Source: Gammaproteobacteria bacterium (lineage in GTDB: Bacteria > Pseudomonadota > Gammaproteobacteria > UBA9214). From it: a stretch of 7,495 nucleotides of DNA. Location of the stretch: the NCBI GenBank assembly GCA_029859555.1, contig JAOUCV010000097.1, forward strand, positions 1 through 7,495, given 5' to 3'. Below the pieces are notes generated by a model. It was not told where the DNA came from. It searched no databases and was given only the letters and a program-made list of their open reading frames with translations. A program made the position numbers and the translations under genes. Positions 1 through 6,206 of this stretch are shown here, piece by piece; positions within the stretch are counted from its first letter, which is position 1, and every line of letters starts with the position of its first letter.

Positions 1-279
1 CTGGAAAACATCCAGCTCTCATTTTGGGCGGATACACCGGTAGTGACGCCGTCCGGTGAACGTTTGACTGCAAGGCAGTGGGGAGAAAAACTGGGACTTT
101 TTTATACACCAACGCTGATATTTTTTGATCAAGATGGCCGTGAGATTATGCGCGTTGACTCCGTGGTGCAATTTTATCGTCTGCGCAACGTACTTGATTA
201 TATTCTTTCAGGTGCCTATCAAGAGTATCCGTCTTTTCAGCGCTGGCGTGCCTCGCGTAGCCCCCGCCTGCTGGAATAG
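1..279 (+). CDS. Thioredoxin-fold protein, SoxW-like (3' end only)
   Basis: The reading frame is open from base 1 to a TAG stop at 277-279, giving 92 residues; the true start lies left of the window. The visible part is the C-terminal half of a thioredoxin fold. The stretch LFYTPTLIFFDQDGREIMR (residues 33-51) contains the cis-proline loop (YTPT) and the following beta strand and turn, as in thioredoxin and SoxW/DsbE-like proteins. The end, with an aromatic-rich YQEYPSFQRW segment, resembles periplasmic thioredoxins found near sulfur-oxidation or cytochrome-maturation genes. The CxxC redox motif and any signal peptide would lie upstream, so redox activity cannot be confirmed here. The GTG at 43 is internal to the domain and is not a credible start. 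The gene converges on fabB with only 18 bases between the two stops. The fold is fairly sure; the SoxW subfamily is tentative. Confidence 0.75.
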   Translation: MENIQLSFWADTPVVTPSGERLTARQWGEKLGLFYTPTLIFFDQDGREIMRVDSVVQFYRLRNVLDYILSGAYQEYPSFQRWRASRSPRLLE

Positions 280-284
280 CAGGC
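266..284. terminator. Hairpin overlapping the stop of the thioredoxin gene (possible bidirectional terminator)
   Basis: GCCTGCT (266-272) pairs perfectly with AGCAGGC (278-284) across a 5-base loop, and the plus-strand TAG stop sits in the loop and right arm. It lies between two convergent genes, where a shared terminator is expected. Neither side carries a real T-run, so intrinsic termination is uncertain; it may instead protect 3' ends. Confidence 0.35.
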
Positions 285-297
285 AGGCTGTTGCTTG

Positions 298-1518
298 TCA
301 GCCGTCCTGCCAGCGTTTGAATATCAGTGTGGCATTGGTGCCGCCGAAGCCGAAGCTGTTGGACATCATGATGTTGGTACCGGCATTGTCGATGCGCTCA
401 CGAATGATCGGAAAACCCTCACCGGCCGGATCCAGTTCATTAATGTTGGCAGAGGCGCTCAGGAAATCTCCCTGCATCATCAACAGTGAGTAAATCGCTT
501 CATGCACACCGGCCGCCCCGAGCGAATGCCCGGATAGTGATTTGGTGGAATTGATCTTGGGAATGTTGTCTCCGAAGACCGTTTTTACTGCTTCCAGCTC
601 GCGCATGTCACCTACCGGTGTGCTGGTGCCATGCGCATTGATGTAATCAATCGGTTCATCGACCGTGGACATTGCCTGCTGCATGCAGCGCGCCGCGCCT
701 TCACCGGAGGGTTGCACCATGTCATAGCCATCAGACGTGGCACCGTAACCGACGATTTCTGCATGGATGGTCGCTCCGCGGGCCCTGGCATGCTCGAGTT
801 CTTCCAGTACCAGCATACCGCCTCCGCCGGCGATGACGAAGCCGTCGCGGGTCGAATCGTAGGGGCGCGATGCCGTTTCCGGAGCTTCGTTGTATTTGGA
901 TGAAAGTGCGCCCATGGCATCGAACATCAATGACAGTGACCAGTGCAGTTCCTCGCCACCGCCGGCGAAGACGATGTCCTGCTTGCCGAACTGGATCAGT
1001 TCGTAGCCATTGCCGATGCAGTGTGCACTGGTGGAGCAGGCCGAACTGATAGAGTAGTTCACGCCATGGATCTTGAACGGTGTGGCCAGGCAGGCGGAGT
1101 TGGTGCTCGACATGGTGCGTGGCACCATGTACGGACCGACACGGCGTAGTCCTTTCTTGCGCAACAGGTCAACGGCGAGCGTGACATTCTCTGTTGATGC
1201 GCCTCCAGAACCGGCAATCAGGCCGGTGCGAACATTGGAGATCATGTCATCGGCAAGCCCCGAGTTGTCGACGGCCTCCTGCATGGCGATATAGTTATAG
1301 GCAGCACTGTTGCCCATGAATCTACGCAGCTTGCGGTCAATCAGTGCTTCAGTATCAATGTTGACGGTGCCGGCCACGTGGCTGCGAAAACCGAGTTCCT
1401 TGTATTCCGGTACATATTCAATGCCGGATTTCCCTTCTTTCAGGGAGTTGCTTACTTGCTGCAGGTTGTTTCCGAGGCTGGAGACAATACCGAGTCCGGT
1501 AACGACGACACGACGCAT
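298..1518 (-). CDS. fabB: Beta-ketoacyl-ACP synthase I (FabB)
   Basis: This cytosolic type II fatty acid synthase enzyme condenses malonyl-ACP with acyl-ACP and is specifically needed to elongate the cis-3-decenoyl-ACP made by FabA. At 406 residues it equals E. coli FabB in length. The catalytic set is complete: nucleophile Cys161 in [10 protein letters not shown], His296 in [11 protein letters not shown], Lys326 in [10 protein letters not shown], and His331. The glycine-rich C-terminal loop [10 protein letters not shown] (387-396) is also intact. The presence of fabA just upstream favours FabB over FabF. It follows fabA by 10 bases, and its Shine-Dalgarno AGGA (1527-1530 on the minus strand) overlaps the fabA TAG stop, eight bases from ATG, so the two genes are almost certainly co-transcribed and may be translationally coupled. 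The product ends at a TGA at 298-300. Confidence 0.97.
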   Translation of the reverse strand: MRRVVVTGLGIVSSLGNNLQQVSNSLKEGKSGIEYVPEYKELGFRSHVAGTVNIDTEALIDRKLRRFMGNSAAYNYIAMQEAVDNSGLADDMISNVRTGLIAGSGGASTENVTLAVDLLRKKGLRRVGPYMVPRTMSSTNSACLATPFKIHGVNYSISSACSTSAHCIGNGYELIQFGKQDIVFAGGGEELHWSLSLMFDAMGALSSKYNEAPETASRPYDSTRDGFVIAGGGGMLVLEELEHARARGATIHAEIVGYGATSDGYDMVQPSGEGAARCMQQAMSTVDEPIDYINAHGTSTPVGDMRELEAVKTVFGDNIPKINSTKSLSGHSLGAAGVHEAIYSLLMMQGDFLSASANINELDPAGEGFPIIRERIDNAGTNIMMSNSFGFGGTNATLIFKRWQDG

Positions 1519-1528
1519 AATGATATTC

Positions 1529-2080
1529 CTAGAAATTTGATGTAGTGGTAAACAGGCCTACCCGCAAAGCGGAGGCATGATAGATTTCACGACCGTCAAC
1601 CTCCATGATGCCATCAGCAATACCCATGTTGAGTTTGCGCTGGATGACACGTTTCATGTCAATGCGGTAGGTAATGAGTTTATTTTCAGGGGTTACCTGA
1701 CCGGTGAACTTGACTTCTCCCGAGCCCAGTGCGCGACCACGTCCGGGACTGCCTGCCCAGCCGAGGTAAAAACCGACCAGCTGCCACATGGCATCCAGTC
1801 CGAGACAGCCCGGCATGACCGGGTCACCGATGAAATGGCAACCAAAAAACCACAGATCCGGCTTGACGTCCAGCTCGGCGATGATGTGTCCCTTGCCATG
1901 GGCGCCGCCATCACTGCTGATGTGGGTAATCCGGTCACACATCAACATCGGCGGTAATGGCAGCTGGGCATTGCCGGGGCCGAACATTTTCGCATTACTG
2001 CATTCAATCAGTTCATCGTATGAGTAACTGCTTTTTCTTTCCGGGGCAGTGTCTTGGTCAGCCTGGGTTGAATTTGTCAT
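1529..2080 (-). CDS. fabA: 3-hydroxydecanoyl-ACP dehydratase/isomerase (FabA)
   Basis: FabA dehydrates 3-hydroxydecanoyl-ACP to trans-2-decenoyl-ACP and isomerises it to cis-3-decenoyl-ACP, the branch point to unsaturated fatty acids under all oxygen conditions. The hot-dog fold signature is nearly invariant here: [20 protein letters not shown] at 75-94, with catalytic His82 and, just after, Asp96 in [22 protein letters not shown] (114-128) and the GLF near the C-terminus are also typical. At 183 residues it is about 12 longer than E. coli FabA, and the extra is a polar N-terminus. No other ATG lies in frame before the conserved SYSYDEL segment, so the start at 2080 is kept, although its nearest Shine-Dalgarno-like AGGA is rather far (about 14 bases). 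First gene of a fabAB operon, as in pseudomonads. No intrinsic terminator is visible between yajQ and fabA, so some read-through from yajQ is possible. Confidence 0.97.
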   Translation of the reverse strand: MTNSTQADQDTAPERKSSYSYDELIECSNAKMFGPGNAQLPLPPMLMCDRITHISSDGGAHGKGHIIAELDVKPDLWFFGCHFIGDPVMPGCLGLDAMWQLVGFYLGWAGSPGRGRALGSGEVKFTGQVTPENKLITYRIDMKRVIQRKLNMGIADGIMEVDGREIYHASALRVGLFTTTSNF

Positions 2081-2116
2081 CGTGTGGATTGGAGTCCTGT
2101 CTGGGTTAACTGCGGT

Positions 2117-2145
2117 ATTCTAATCTACTTTGGGAATATTCTATA
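2117..2145 (-). promoter_or_regulatory. Possible sigma-70 promoter for fabAB
   Basis: On the minus strand TAGAAT (2122-2117) is a good -10 and TATAGA (2145-2140) a poor -35, with a 17-base spacer; the predicted start near 2110 would give a leader of about 30 bases. A second TAGAAT lies at 2143-2138 and an 8-base palindrome GAATATTC at 2134-2141 sits between them. I see no convincing FadR or FabR operator. A weak call, supported mainly by position. Confidence 0.3.
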
Positions 2146-2226
2146 CACAGGCTTCTGTATCGGGCGGCTAATAATACGCCCCGGGAAGCCGGTTTTTCCG
2201 CTGCAGGATGCCGGTGTTTGTTCGAT

Positions 2227-2709
2227 TTAGTCCCGGAAATTAATGGTTTGCAACGGCAGCTTCACTTCGAAGTCGTCCAAGCTTTTGATTATATTCTGTA
2301 AATCATCTCTGTTCTTGCCGGATACGCGCACGCGGTCGCCCTGGATACTGCTCTGGACCTTGATTTTTGATGCCTTGATGTCCTTTACCAGCTTCCTTGC
2401 AGCGTCCTGGTCAATGCCCTGTTGCACGGTGATTATGAGCATGGACTTGTTGATGGTAGTTTCAATTTTTCCTTGTGAGAGTGCAGCAATATCAATACCG
2501 CGTTTGGCCATTTTCTGGTGCAGTATGTCGACTACTTGCTTGATCTGGAATTCATTCTCCGCATGTATGGTTATCGCGGCGTCCTTGTGCTCAATACGGG
2601 TGTCGGTACCCTTGAAATCAAAGCGTGTAGCAACTTCACGGCTGGTTTGATCAACGGCATTGGCAACTTCGTGCTGGTCTACTTCTGAAACAATATCAAA
2701 GGACGGCAT
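2227..2709 (-). CDS. yajQ: YajQ-family cyclic-di-GMP-binding protein
   Basis: A 160-residue small cytosolic protein matching YajQ over its whole length: MPSFDIVSEVD start, REVATRFDFKGTD (24-36), VDILHQKMAKRG (60-71), IQGDRVRVSGKNRDDLQ (122-138) and a C-terminal INFRD. The family has two ferredoxin-like domains; the Xanthomonas homologue is a reported c-di-GMP receptor that modulates a transcription factor, while the E. coli protein was reported to bind nucleotides or RNA. The start at 2709 is chosen over an in-frame ATG at 2724 because the protein then begins with the conserved MPSFDIV and because AGGAG lies six bases ahead; the 2724 ATG has no Shine-Dalgarno and would overlap that site. It is transcribed separately from the response regulator upstream, since a strong hairpin and a promoter-like sequence lie between them. 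Family assignment is very sure; the ligand in this organism is inferred. Confidence 0.95.
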   Translation of the reverse strand: MPSFDIVSEVDQHEVANAVDQTSREVATRFDFKGTDTRIEHKDAAITIHAENEFQIKQVVDILHQKMAKRGIDIAALSQGKIETTINKSMLIITVQQGIDQDAARKLVKDIKASKIKVQSSIQGDRVRVSGKNRDDLQNIIKSLDDFEVKLPLQTINFRD

Positions 2710-2715
2710 GTCAGG

Positions 2716-2720
2716 CTCCT
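2716..2720 (-). promoter_or_regulatory. Shine-Dalgarno of yajQ (decides the start)
   Basis: The minus strand reads AGGAG, then CCTGAC, then ATG at 2709. This six-base spacing is ideal and lies inside the longer reading frame that begins at 2724, which argues against the longer start. Confidence 0.85.
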
Positions 2721-2757
2721 GCATGAAGCGGAATATTTTAACGGATGTTACAAACTG

Positions 2758-2786
2758 ATTATATTGATATTCAGCAGGCGGATAAA
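2758..2786 (-). promoter_or_regulatory. Likely sigma-70 promoter for yajQ
   Basis: A consensus -10, TATAAT, is on the minus strand at 2763-2758, preceded by a 17-base spacer and a weak -35, TTTATC (2786-2781). Transcription would start near 2751, about 40 bases before the yajQ ATG. The weak -35 abuts the hairpin that ends the upstream transcription unit, a compact terminator-promoter arrangement. Confidence 0.5.
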
Positions 2787-2814
2787 CACATGGCCGGATA
2801 ACCGGCCATGTGTT
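2785..2814 (-). terminator. Terminator hairpin of the response-regulator gene
   Basis: AACACATGGCCGG (2785-2797) and CCGGCCATGTGTT (2802-2814) form a perfect 13-bp stem with a 4-base loop, 27 bases after the minus-strand stop at 2842. On the minus strand the stem ends in GTT followed by TAT, a short U-rich tail; on the plus strand ACTGGG follows, so the leftward direction is favoured. The hairpin is certain; the short U-tract makes termination strength uncertain. Confidence 0.7.
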
Positions 2815-2841
2815 ACTGGGTTACTGCTGCATCAGGGGAAG

Positions 2842-4422
2842 TCAGGAGCGTCGGAATATCGAACCAATTCCGGAGAGTAAACGCCGGAAAAAGCCTGGAC
2901 GTTCTCCTGGATCTGTTTCATCAACGGCGAAGGAGTCTGCATCATTGGTTGCGGTTTGCACCGCATCACTGACAGCAGTATCGGATTCTTCTGTTGTACC
3001 CGGTGGTTGTGCGGTTTCTGTTTTGTATTCATAGGGCAAGAAGTCATTGCCTGGTATACCAACAACAATCGTTTCACTGATGAAATGGTCGGTACTTTCT
3101 GCGCTACTGCCGGTTTCAGCTGTACTTGCCGGCACACCGGCAGGTTCATTGGCCGGTTCGCTGGGCGGTTCGCTGCTGGTGAATACTGCTGGCCCATGGG
3201 TCTCGTCGCTGACCGATTCGGAGACCGGTCCCGAAAATTTTGCAGGTTGGCTATCAGGGTCTACGGTACTGCGACTCTCGATAGAGGGTAGCACATCATC
3301 GGACAGCGTGATTTCTTCAGTCTCAATGGTTTCGATGTCTTCAAGTGTCAGTTCGGATTCTGCTGCCACTGCAGTTTCTACGGGTTCAGGTGTGCTGGCA
3401 GTGACTTCTTCAAGTACCAGTGGCGCCGGTTCTGCCGGTGCTGTTATTTCAGCCGCATCCTGCAGTATCGGGGGCTGTTTTTCAGAATCTTCGTAGATGA
3501 TCTGGTTACCACCGCTGGAGGTTGCATGGACCAGCCGGCTGTCTGCAATGGAAAGTAATTCTTCAAAACGTGTATCGCGCATAATATCAGGCGCGGCAAC
3601 ACCGATGCTGACGGTAAAACTGATTCTTGTTTCACCCTGTTTCAGAATGCGTGCACTGATGTCACGGTTGATGCGGTCGGCAAGATTGTGGATGCCGGCC
3701 TTGTTCATCCCGGGTAGCAGCAGGGAGAAGCGTGCTGTACCGGTACGGGCAGCCATGTCTTCATGCCGGATGCCGGACTGCAGTACGGTCGCAACGGCCT
3801 TGATCATAGATTCAGAAGCGGACTCGCCATGCTGTTTGAACAGATCGCCGAAGTCATCAATTTCAACACGAAATATTGCGAGGCTGGATTTGTGACGAAC
3901 CGCATAGGAAAGCTGCTGGTAGCCCTGACCCATGAAGGCCGACTCGTTGGCAAGCGCGGTTAACGGATCCGTTGTCAGCTGATCTTCCAGTGTGATGTTT
4001 TCTTCTTTCAATGTTGTTGTTGTGGCATGGGCGGAAGCCAGTGCCTGTGTACGTGCCAGCAAGTCGACCGAGTCAAACGGTTTGCCGATAAAATCAGTCG
4101 CCCCTGCGCTGGTGGCGCGTTCTTTTACTACCTCGGAATCATTGGAGCCGGTGATGACAATGACCGGGATATTCTGGATATGCGGGATGTGAGAGCTTCT
4201 GATGCGTTCCAGCAGGCCGAAACCATCCAGTTCCGGCATGGTGAGGTCAGAAACGACCAGTGAGAAAGGTTCTTCGTTGCTGAGGAATTCCCAGGCATTC
4301 TCGCCATCAACGGCTTCAACCGTCTCAAAGTGGTCTTGCAGGATCTTGCGAGCTGTTACCCGGATAACCTTTGAGTCGTCTACTATCAATAACCGCTGCT
4401 TCTTGCCTGATTCTTCGCTCAT
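2842..4422 (-). CDS. Response regulator: receiver + degenerate GGDEF + acidic tail with amphipathic helix
   Basis: A 526-residue protein. Residues 9-130 are a complete CheY-like receiver: acidic pair Asp15/Asp16, phospho-acceptor Asp59 in SDLTMPELDG, Thr91 and Lys114 in GKPF. A short helical linker leads to a GGDEF domain (about 150-312), recognised by DPLTALAN (152-159), FSLLLPG (232-238), FTVSIGVAAPD (269-279) and the closing ADSRL...GGNQIIYED. The signature GGDEF is replaced by GTARF (228-232) and the usual metal-site DxD is EID, so diguanylate cyclase activity is not expected. RHED (219-222) sits exactly five residues before, matching the RxxD inhibitory site that binds c-di-GMP. Residues 313-506 are Glu/Thr/Ser/Pro-rich, acidic and probably disordered, and the end (511-526) is FFRRLLSGIGSIFRRS, a cationic amphipathic helix. 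A sigma-28-type promoter lies upstream; the Shine-Dalgarno is weak (GGGA, distant). A cognate kinase is not in the window. The role as c-di-GMP effector or scaffold is inference. Confidence 0.9.
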   Translation of the reverse strand: MSEESGKKQRLLIVDDSKVIRVTARKILQDHFETVEAVDGENAWEFLSNEEPFSLVVSDLTMPELDGFGLLERIRSSHIPHIQNIPVIVITGSNDSEVVKERATSAGATDFIGKPFDSVDLLARTQALASAHATTTTLKEENITLEDQLTTDPLTALANESAFMGQGYQQLSYAVRHKSSLAIFRVEIDDFGDLFKQHGESASESMIKAVATVLQSGIRHEDMAARTGTARFSLLLPGMNKAGIHNLADRINRDISARILKQGETRISFTVSIGVAAPDIMRDTRFEELLSIADSRLVHATSSGGNQIIYEDSEKQPPILQDAAEITAPAEPAPLVLEEVTASTPEPVETAVAAESELTLEDIETIETEEITLSDDVLPSIESRSTVDPDSQPAKFSGPVSESVSDETHGPAVFTSSEPPSEPANEPAGVPASTAETGSSAESTDHFISETIVVGIPGNDFLPYEYKTETAQPPGTTEESDTAVSDAVQTATNDADSFAVDETDPGERPGFFRRLLSGIGSIFRRS

Positions 4423-4458
4423 TGCTGCGTCTGTCCCGGTGTAATGATTCTTGCTGTC

Positions 4459-4485
4459 CTATCGGCATAAACGGGCTGATCTTTA
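4459..4485 (-). promoter_or_regulatory. Sigma-28 (FliA) flagellar-class promoter
   Basis: On the minus strand the sequence is TAAAGATC, 11 bases, GCCGATAG. The enteric sigma-28 consensus is TAAAGTTT, 11 bases, GCCGATAA: the spacing is exact, with 6 of 8 matches at -35 and 7 of 8 at -10. Transcription would begin near 4452, about 30 bases before the ATG of the response regulator at 4422, which is the expected position. It suggests that this gene is expressed with late flagellar and chemotaxis genes. Confidence 0.75.
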
Positions 4486-4578
4486 ACCATGCTGACGAGC
4501 TTGGAACAAGCTTCCCGGTATCCGGATATGCAGTTACTATGCGGCTTTTCGAGTGGTCGGGTAGTGACCGGGTGATGG

Positions 4579-4587
4579 TGATATGAT
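4579..4587 (+). promoter_or_regulatory. Extended -10 promoter ahead of yihY
   Basis: TGATATGAT is an extended -10 (TGN followed by TATGAT, one mismatch from TATAAT). No recognisable -35 lies 15-19 bases upstream, which extended -10 promoters can tolerate. Transcription would begin near 4594, just before a terminator-like hairpin and about 95 bases before the yihY start. Confidence 0.4.
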
Positions 4588-4606
4588 GCTCGCAAAACGG
4601 AGAGGC

Positions 4607-4628
4607 AGACGCCTGAATTCAGGCGTTT
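4607..4628 (+). terminator. Terminator-like hairpin in the yihY leader
   Basis: ACGCCTG (4609-4615) pairs with CAGGCGT (4619-4625 plus T4626) around AATT, forming an 18-base perfect palindrome at 4609-4626, extendable by a G-U and an A-U pair, and running into TTTT on the plus strand. The T-run is on the plus strand only, so it acts rightward. No gene ends just before it, so it is either a leader attenuator of yihY or the end of a short unannotated transcript. Confidence 0.5.
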
Positions 4629-4688
4629 TAACGGGTGCCGATGCCCTGTCTGTATCAAGGTTCACACGATGGTCAATGGATTAACAGT

Positions 4689-6059
4689 ATGATTTTCGGT
4701 ATACGGCGATTACTGGGGCGTCTGAACGCATATGTCTGGGATGACGATCTGCGGGATCTGGCCGGGCTGCGGAAGCTGCTGGTGTTCGTGCTGCGGGTAT
4801 TGCACATGCTGCTCAGGGAGTTGATGGGTGGTCAGCTGAATCTGCGGGCAATGAGCCTTGTTTATACAACCTTGTTGTCGATTGTGCCGTTGCTGGCAGT
4901 GAGTTTCTCGGTGCTCAAGGGTTTTGGTGTTCACAACAAGATCGAGGTACTACTCTATAATCTATTGACGCCGCTGGGTCCGAGTGGTGTGGAAATTACC
5001 GACAAGATTGTCAGCTTTGTCGAGAATGTTCGAGTAGGCGTGCTGGGTTCGATTGGTTTTGCCCTGCTGATTTACACGGTGATTGCACTGCTGCAAAAGA
5101 TTGAGGCAGCCTTTAATTTTGTCTGGCAAATAGACAGTCTGCGTGCGTTGTCGCAGCGTTTCAGTAATTACCTCAGCGTTATCCTGATTGGCCCGGTGCT
5201 GATATTCAGTGCGGTCGGTTTTACGGCAACCGTTCTGAATATGGATGTTGCCCAGCGTCTTGCTGCTATTGAACCGTTCGGTACGCTGATGTTGTTTGGC
5301 AGCAAGCTGGTACCGTACGTTCTGGTGTGCCTGGCATTCACGCTTATCTATATCTTTATTCCGAATACCCGGGTGCAGTTCAAGGCTGCGCTGATCGGTG
5401 GCGTGATTGCCGGAGTAATATGGAAGATTACCGGCTGGGGTTTTGCTGCGTTCATCGCCTCATCATCGAAATATGCAGCTATTTATTCCAGCTTCGCGAT
5501 CATGATTTTGTTGCTGATCTGGATGTATCTCAGCTGGTTGATTCTGCTGGTTGGTTCCCAGATCGCATACTTCGTGCAGCACCCGCGTTACATGACGCTG
5601 CATCGCGAGCCGGTTATGCTCAGTAACCGTATTCGCGAGCAACTGGCATTGCAGCTTATGTACCTGGTTGGCTATAACCATTTTCATAACAAGCCTGCCT
5701 GGAGTCTGGACCAGCTTATTGAATATCTTGACTTGCCCGGTGAGCCGCTACACCGTGTTATGCGCATGCTGGTGGATGACGGGTATCTGATCGAGGTTGT
5801 CAGGGATGATGCGCTGGTGTACTTGCCACTGCATGATATCGAGACTATCCGTCTGGTTGATGTCATTACCGATGTTCGGACTGCACAGGAAAATCAGGTT
5901 GTCTCGTTGCAACACCTGACACCGCTGAAGGCGGTCGATACGGTGATGGCCGGGATGGATTCATCGCGCATTGCGGCGCTGGGAGAGCAAACACTGAGGA
6001 GCCTGGTGGAAAGCGTTGATGACCAACTGGAAGCAAGTCTGAAAAAACTTGCAGGCTAA
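4689..6059 (+). CDS. yihY: YihY/BrkB-family inner-membrane protein with C-terminal winged-helix-like domain
   Basis: A 456-residue polytopic protein of the YihY/virulence factor BrkB family, once misnamed ribonuclease BN. About six hydrophobic segments are visible at 54-78, 114-137, 162-184, 204-226, 234-256 and 268-296, with the family landmarks RAMSLVYTTLLSIVPLLAV (53-71), the KIEAAFNFVW stretch (137-146) and the last-helix YSSFAIMILLLIWMYLSW (266-283). The biochemical function of the family is unsettled. After the membrane part, residues 312-395 look like a winged helix (ALQLMYLVGY; SLDQLIEYLDLPGEPLHRVM; LVDDGYLIEV), as in longer proteobacterial members; residues 396-456 are a helical tail. 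The ATG at 4689 is preferred: a modest TGGA lies eight bases ahead. A GTG at 4635 and ATG at 4641 extend the frame but lack Shine-Dalgarno sites, add a non-conserved segment and abut the leader hairpin. Monocistronic, with a terminator behind. Confidence 0.9.
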   Translation: MIFGIRRLLGRLNAYVWDDDLRDLAGLRKLLVFVLRVLHMLLRELMGGQLNLRAMSLVYTTLLSIVPLLAVSFSVLKGFGVHNKIEVLLYNLLTPLGPSGVEITDKIVSFVENVRVGVLGSIGFALLIYTVIALLQKIEAAFNFVWQIDSLRALSQRFSNYLSVILIGPVLIFSAVGFTATVLNMDVAQRLAAIEPFGTLMLFGSKLVPYVLVCLAFTLIYIFIPNTRVQFKAALIGGVIAGVIWKITGWGFAAFIASSSKYAAIYSSFAIMILLLIWMYLSWLILLVGSQIAYFVQHPRYMTLHREPVMLSNRIREQLALQLMYLVGYNHFHNKPAWSLDQLIEYLDLPGEPLHRVMRMLVDDGYLIEVVRDDALVYLPLHDIETIRLVDVITDVRTAQENQVVSLQHLTPLKAVDTVMAGMDSSRIAALGEQTLRSLVESVDDQLEASLKKLAG

Positions 6060-6114
6060 GGTCTATTGCGGCTGTTTCGCTGCTGTATCTGGATTAATCC
6101 ATGCCGGGCAGCAG

Positions 6115-6167
6115 CCGGCGCCAGTGCAGGTGTCAGTCCCCGTGGACCAGGCTGCGCCGGAATTTTT
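6115..6167 (+). terminator. Rho-independent terminator of yihY
   Basis: CCGGCG (6115-6120) pairs with CGCCGG (6155-6160); after a bulged C, CAG (6122-6124) pairs with CTG (6152-6154), and an inner GTCC/GGAC hairpin (6136-6147) caps the arm. AATTTTT follows at 6161-6167. It is 55 bases after the yihY stop and points rightward; on the minus strand no T-run follows, so it probably does not serve zapG. Confidence 0.6.
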
Positions 6168-6206
6168 CAGGATACAGGCGGCGGGACTTTTCTTGGCAAA
6201 GGGTGC

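Noticed and set aside
2162..2181. GGGCG/CGCCC hairpin between yajQ and fabA as a yajQ terminator
   Set aside because: Five base pairs with a 10-base loop and no T-run on the minus strand.
2181..2197. Plus-strand CCGG-GAAG-CCGG followed by TTTTT as a terminator
   Set aside because: The stem is only 4 bp and no plus-strand gene ends nearby; probably chance.
3047..3496. 149-residue plus-strand frame rich in Ser, Val and Gly opposite the response regulator tail
   Set aside because: It is the antisense of the low-complexity Glu/Thr/Ser/Pro tail; biased codons remove stops. It has no domain and no Shine-Dalgarno, and the minus-strand frame carries clear domains.
4419..4658. 79-residue minus-strand frame whose TGA overlaps the ATG of the response regulator
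   Set aside because: The overlap looks like coupling, but the product is His/Arg-rich with no motif, has no clear ribosome site, and the sigma-28 promoter lies inside it, so the regulator mRNA would not include most of it.
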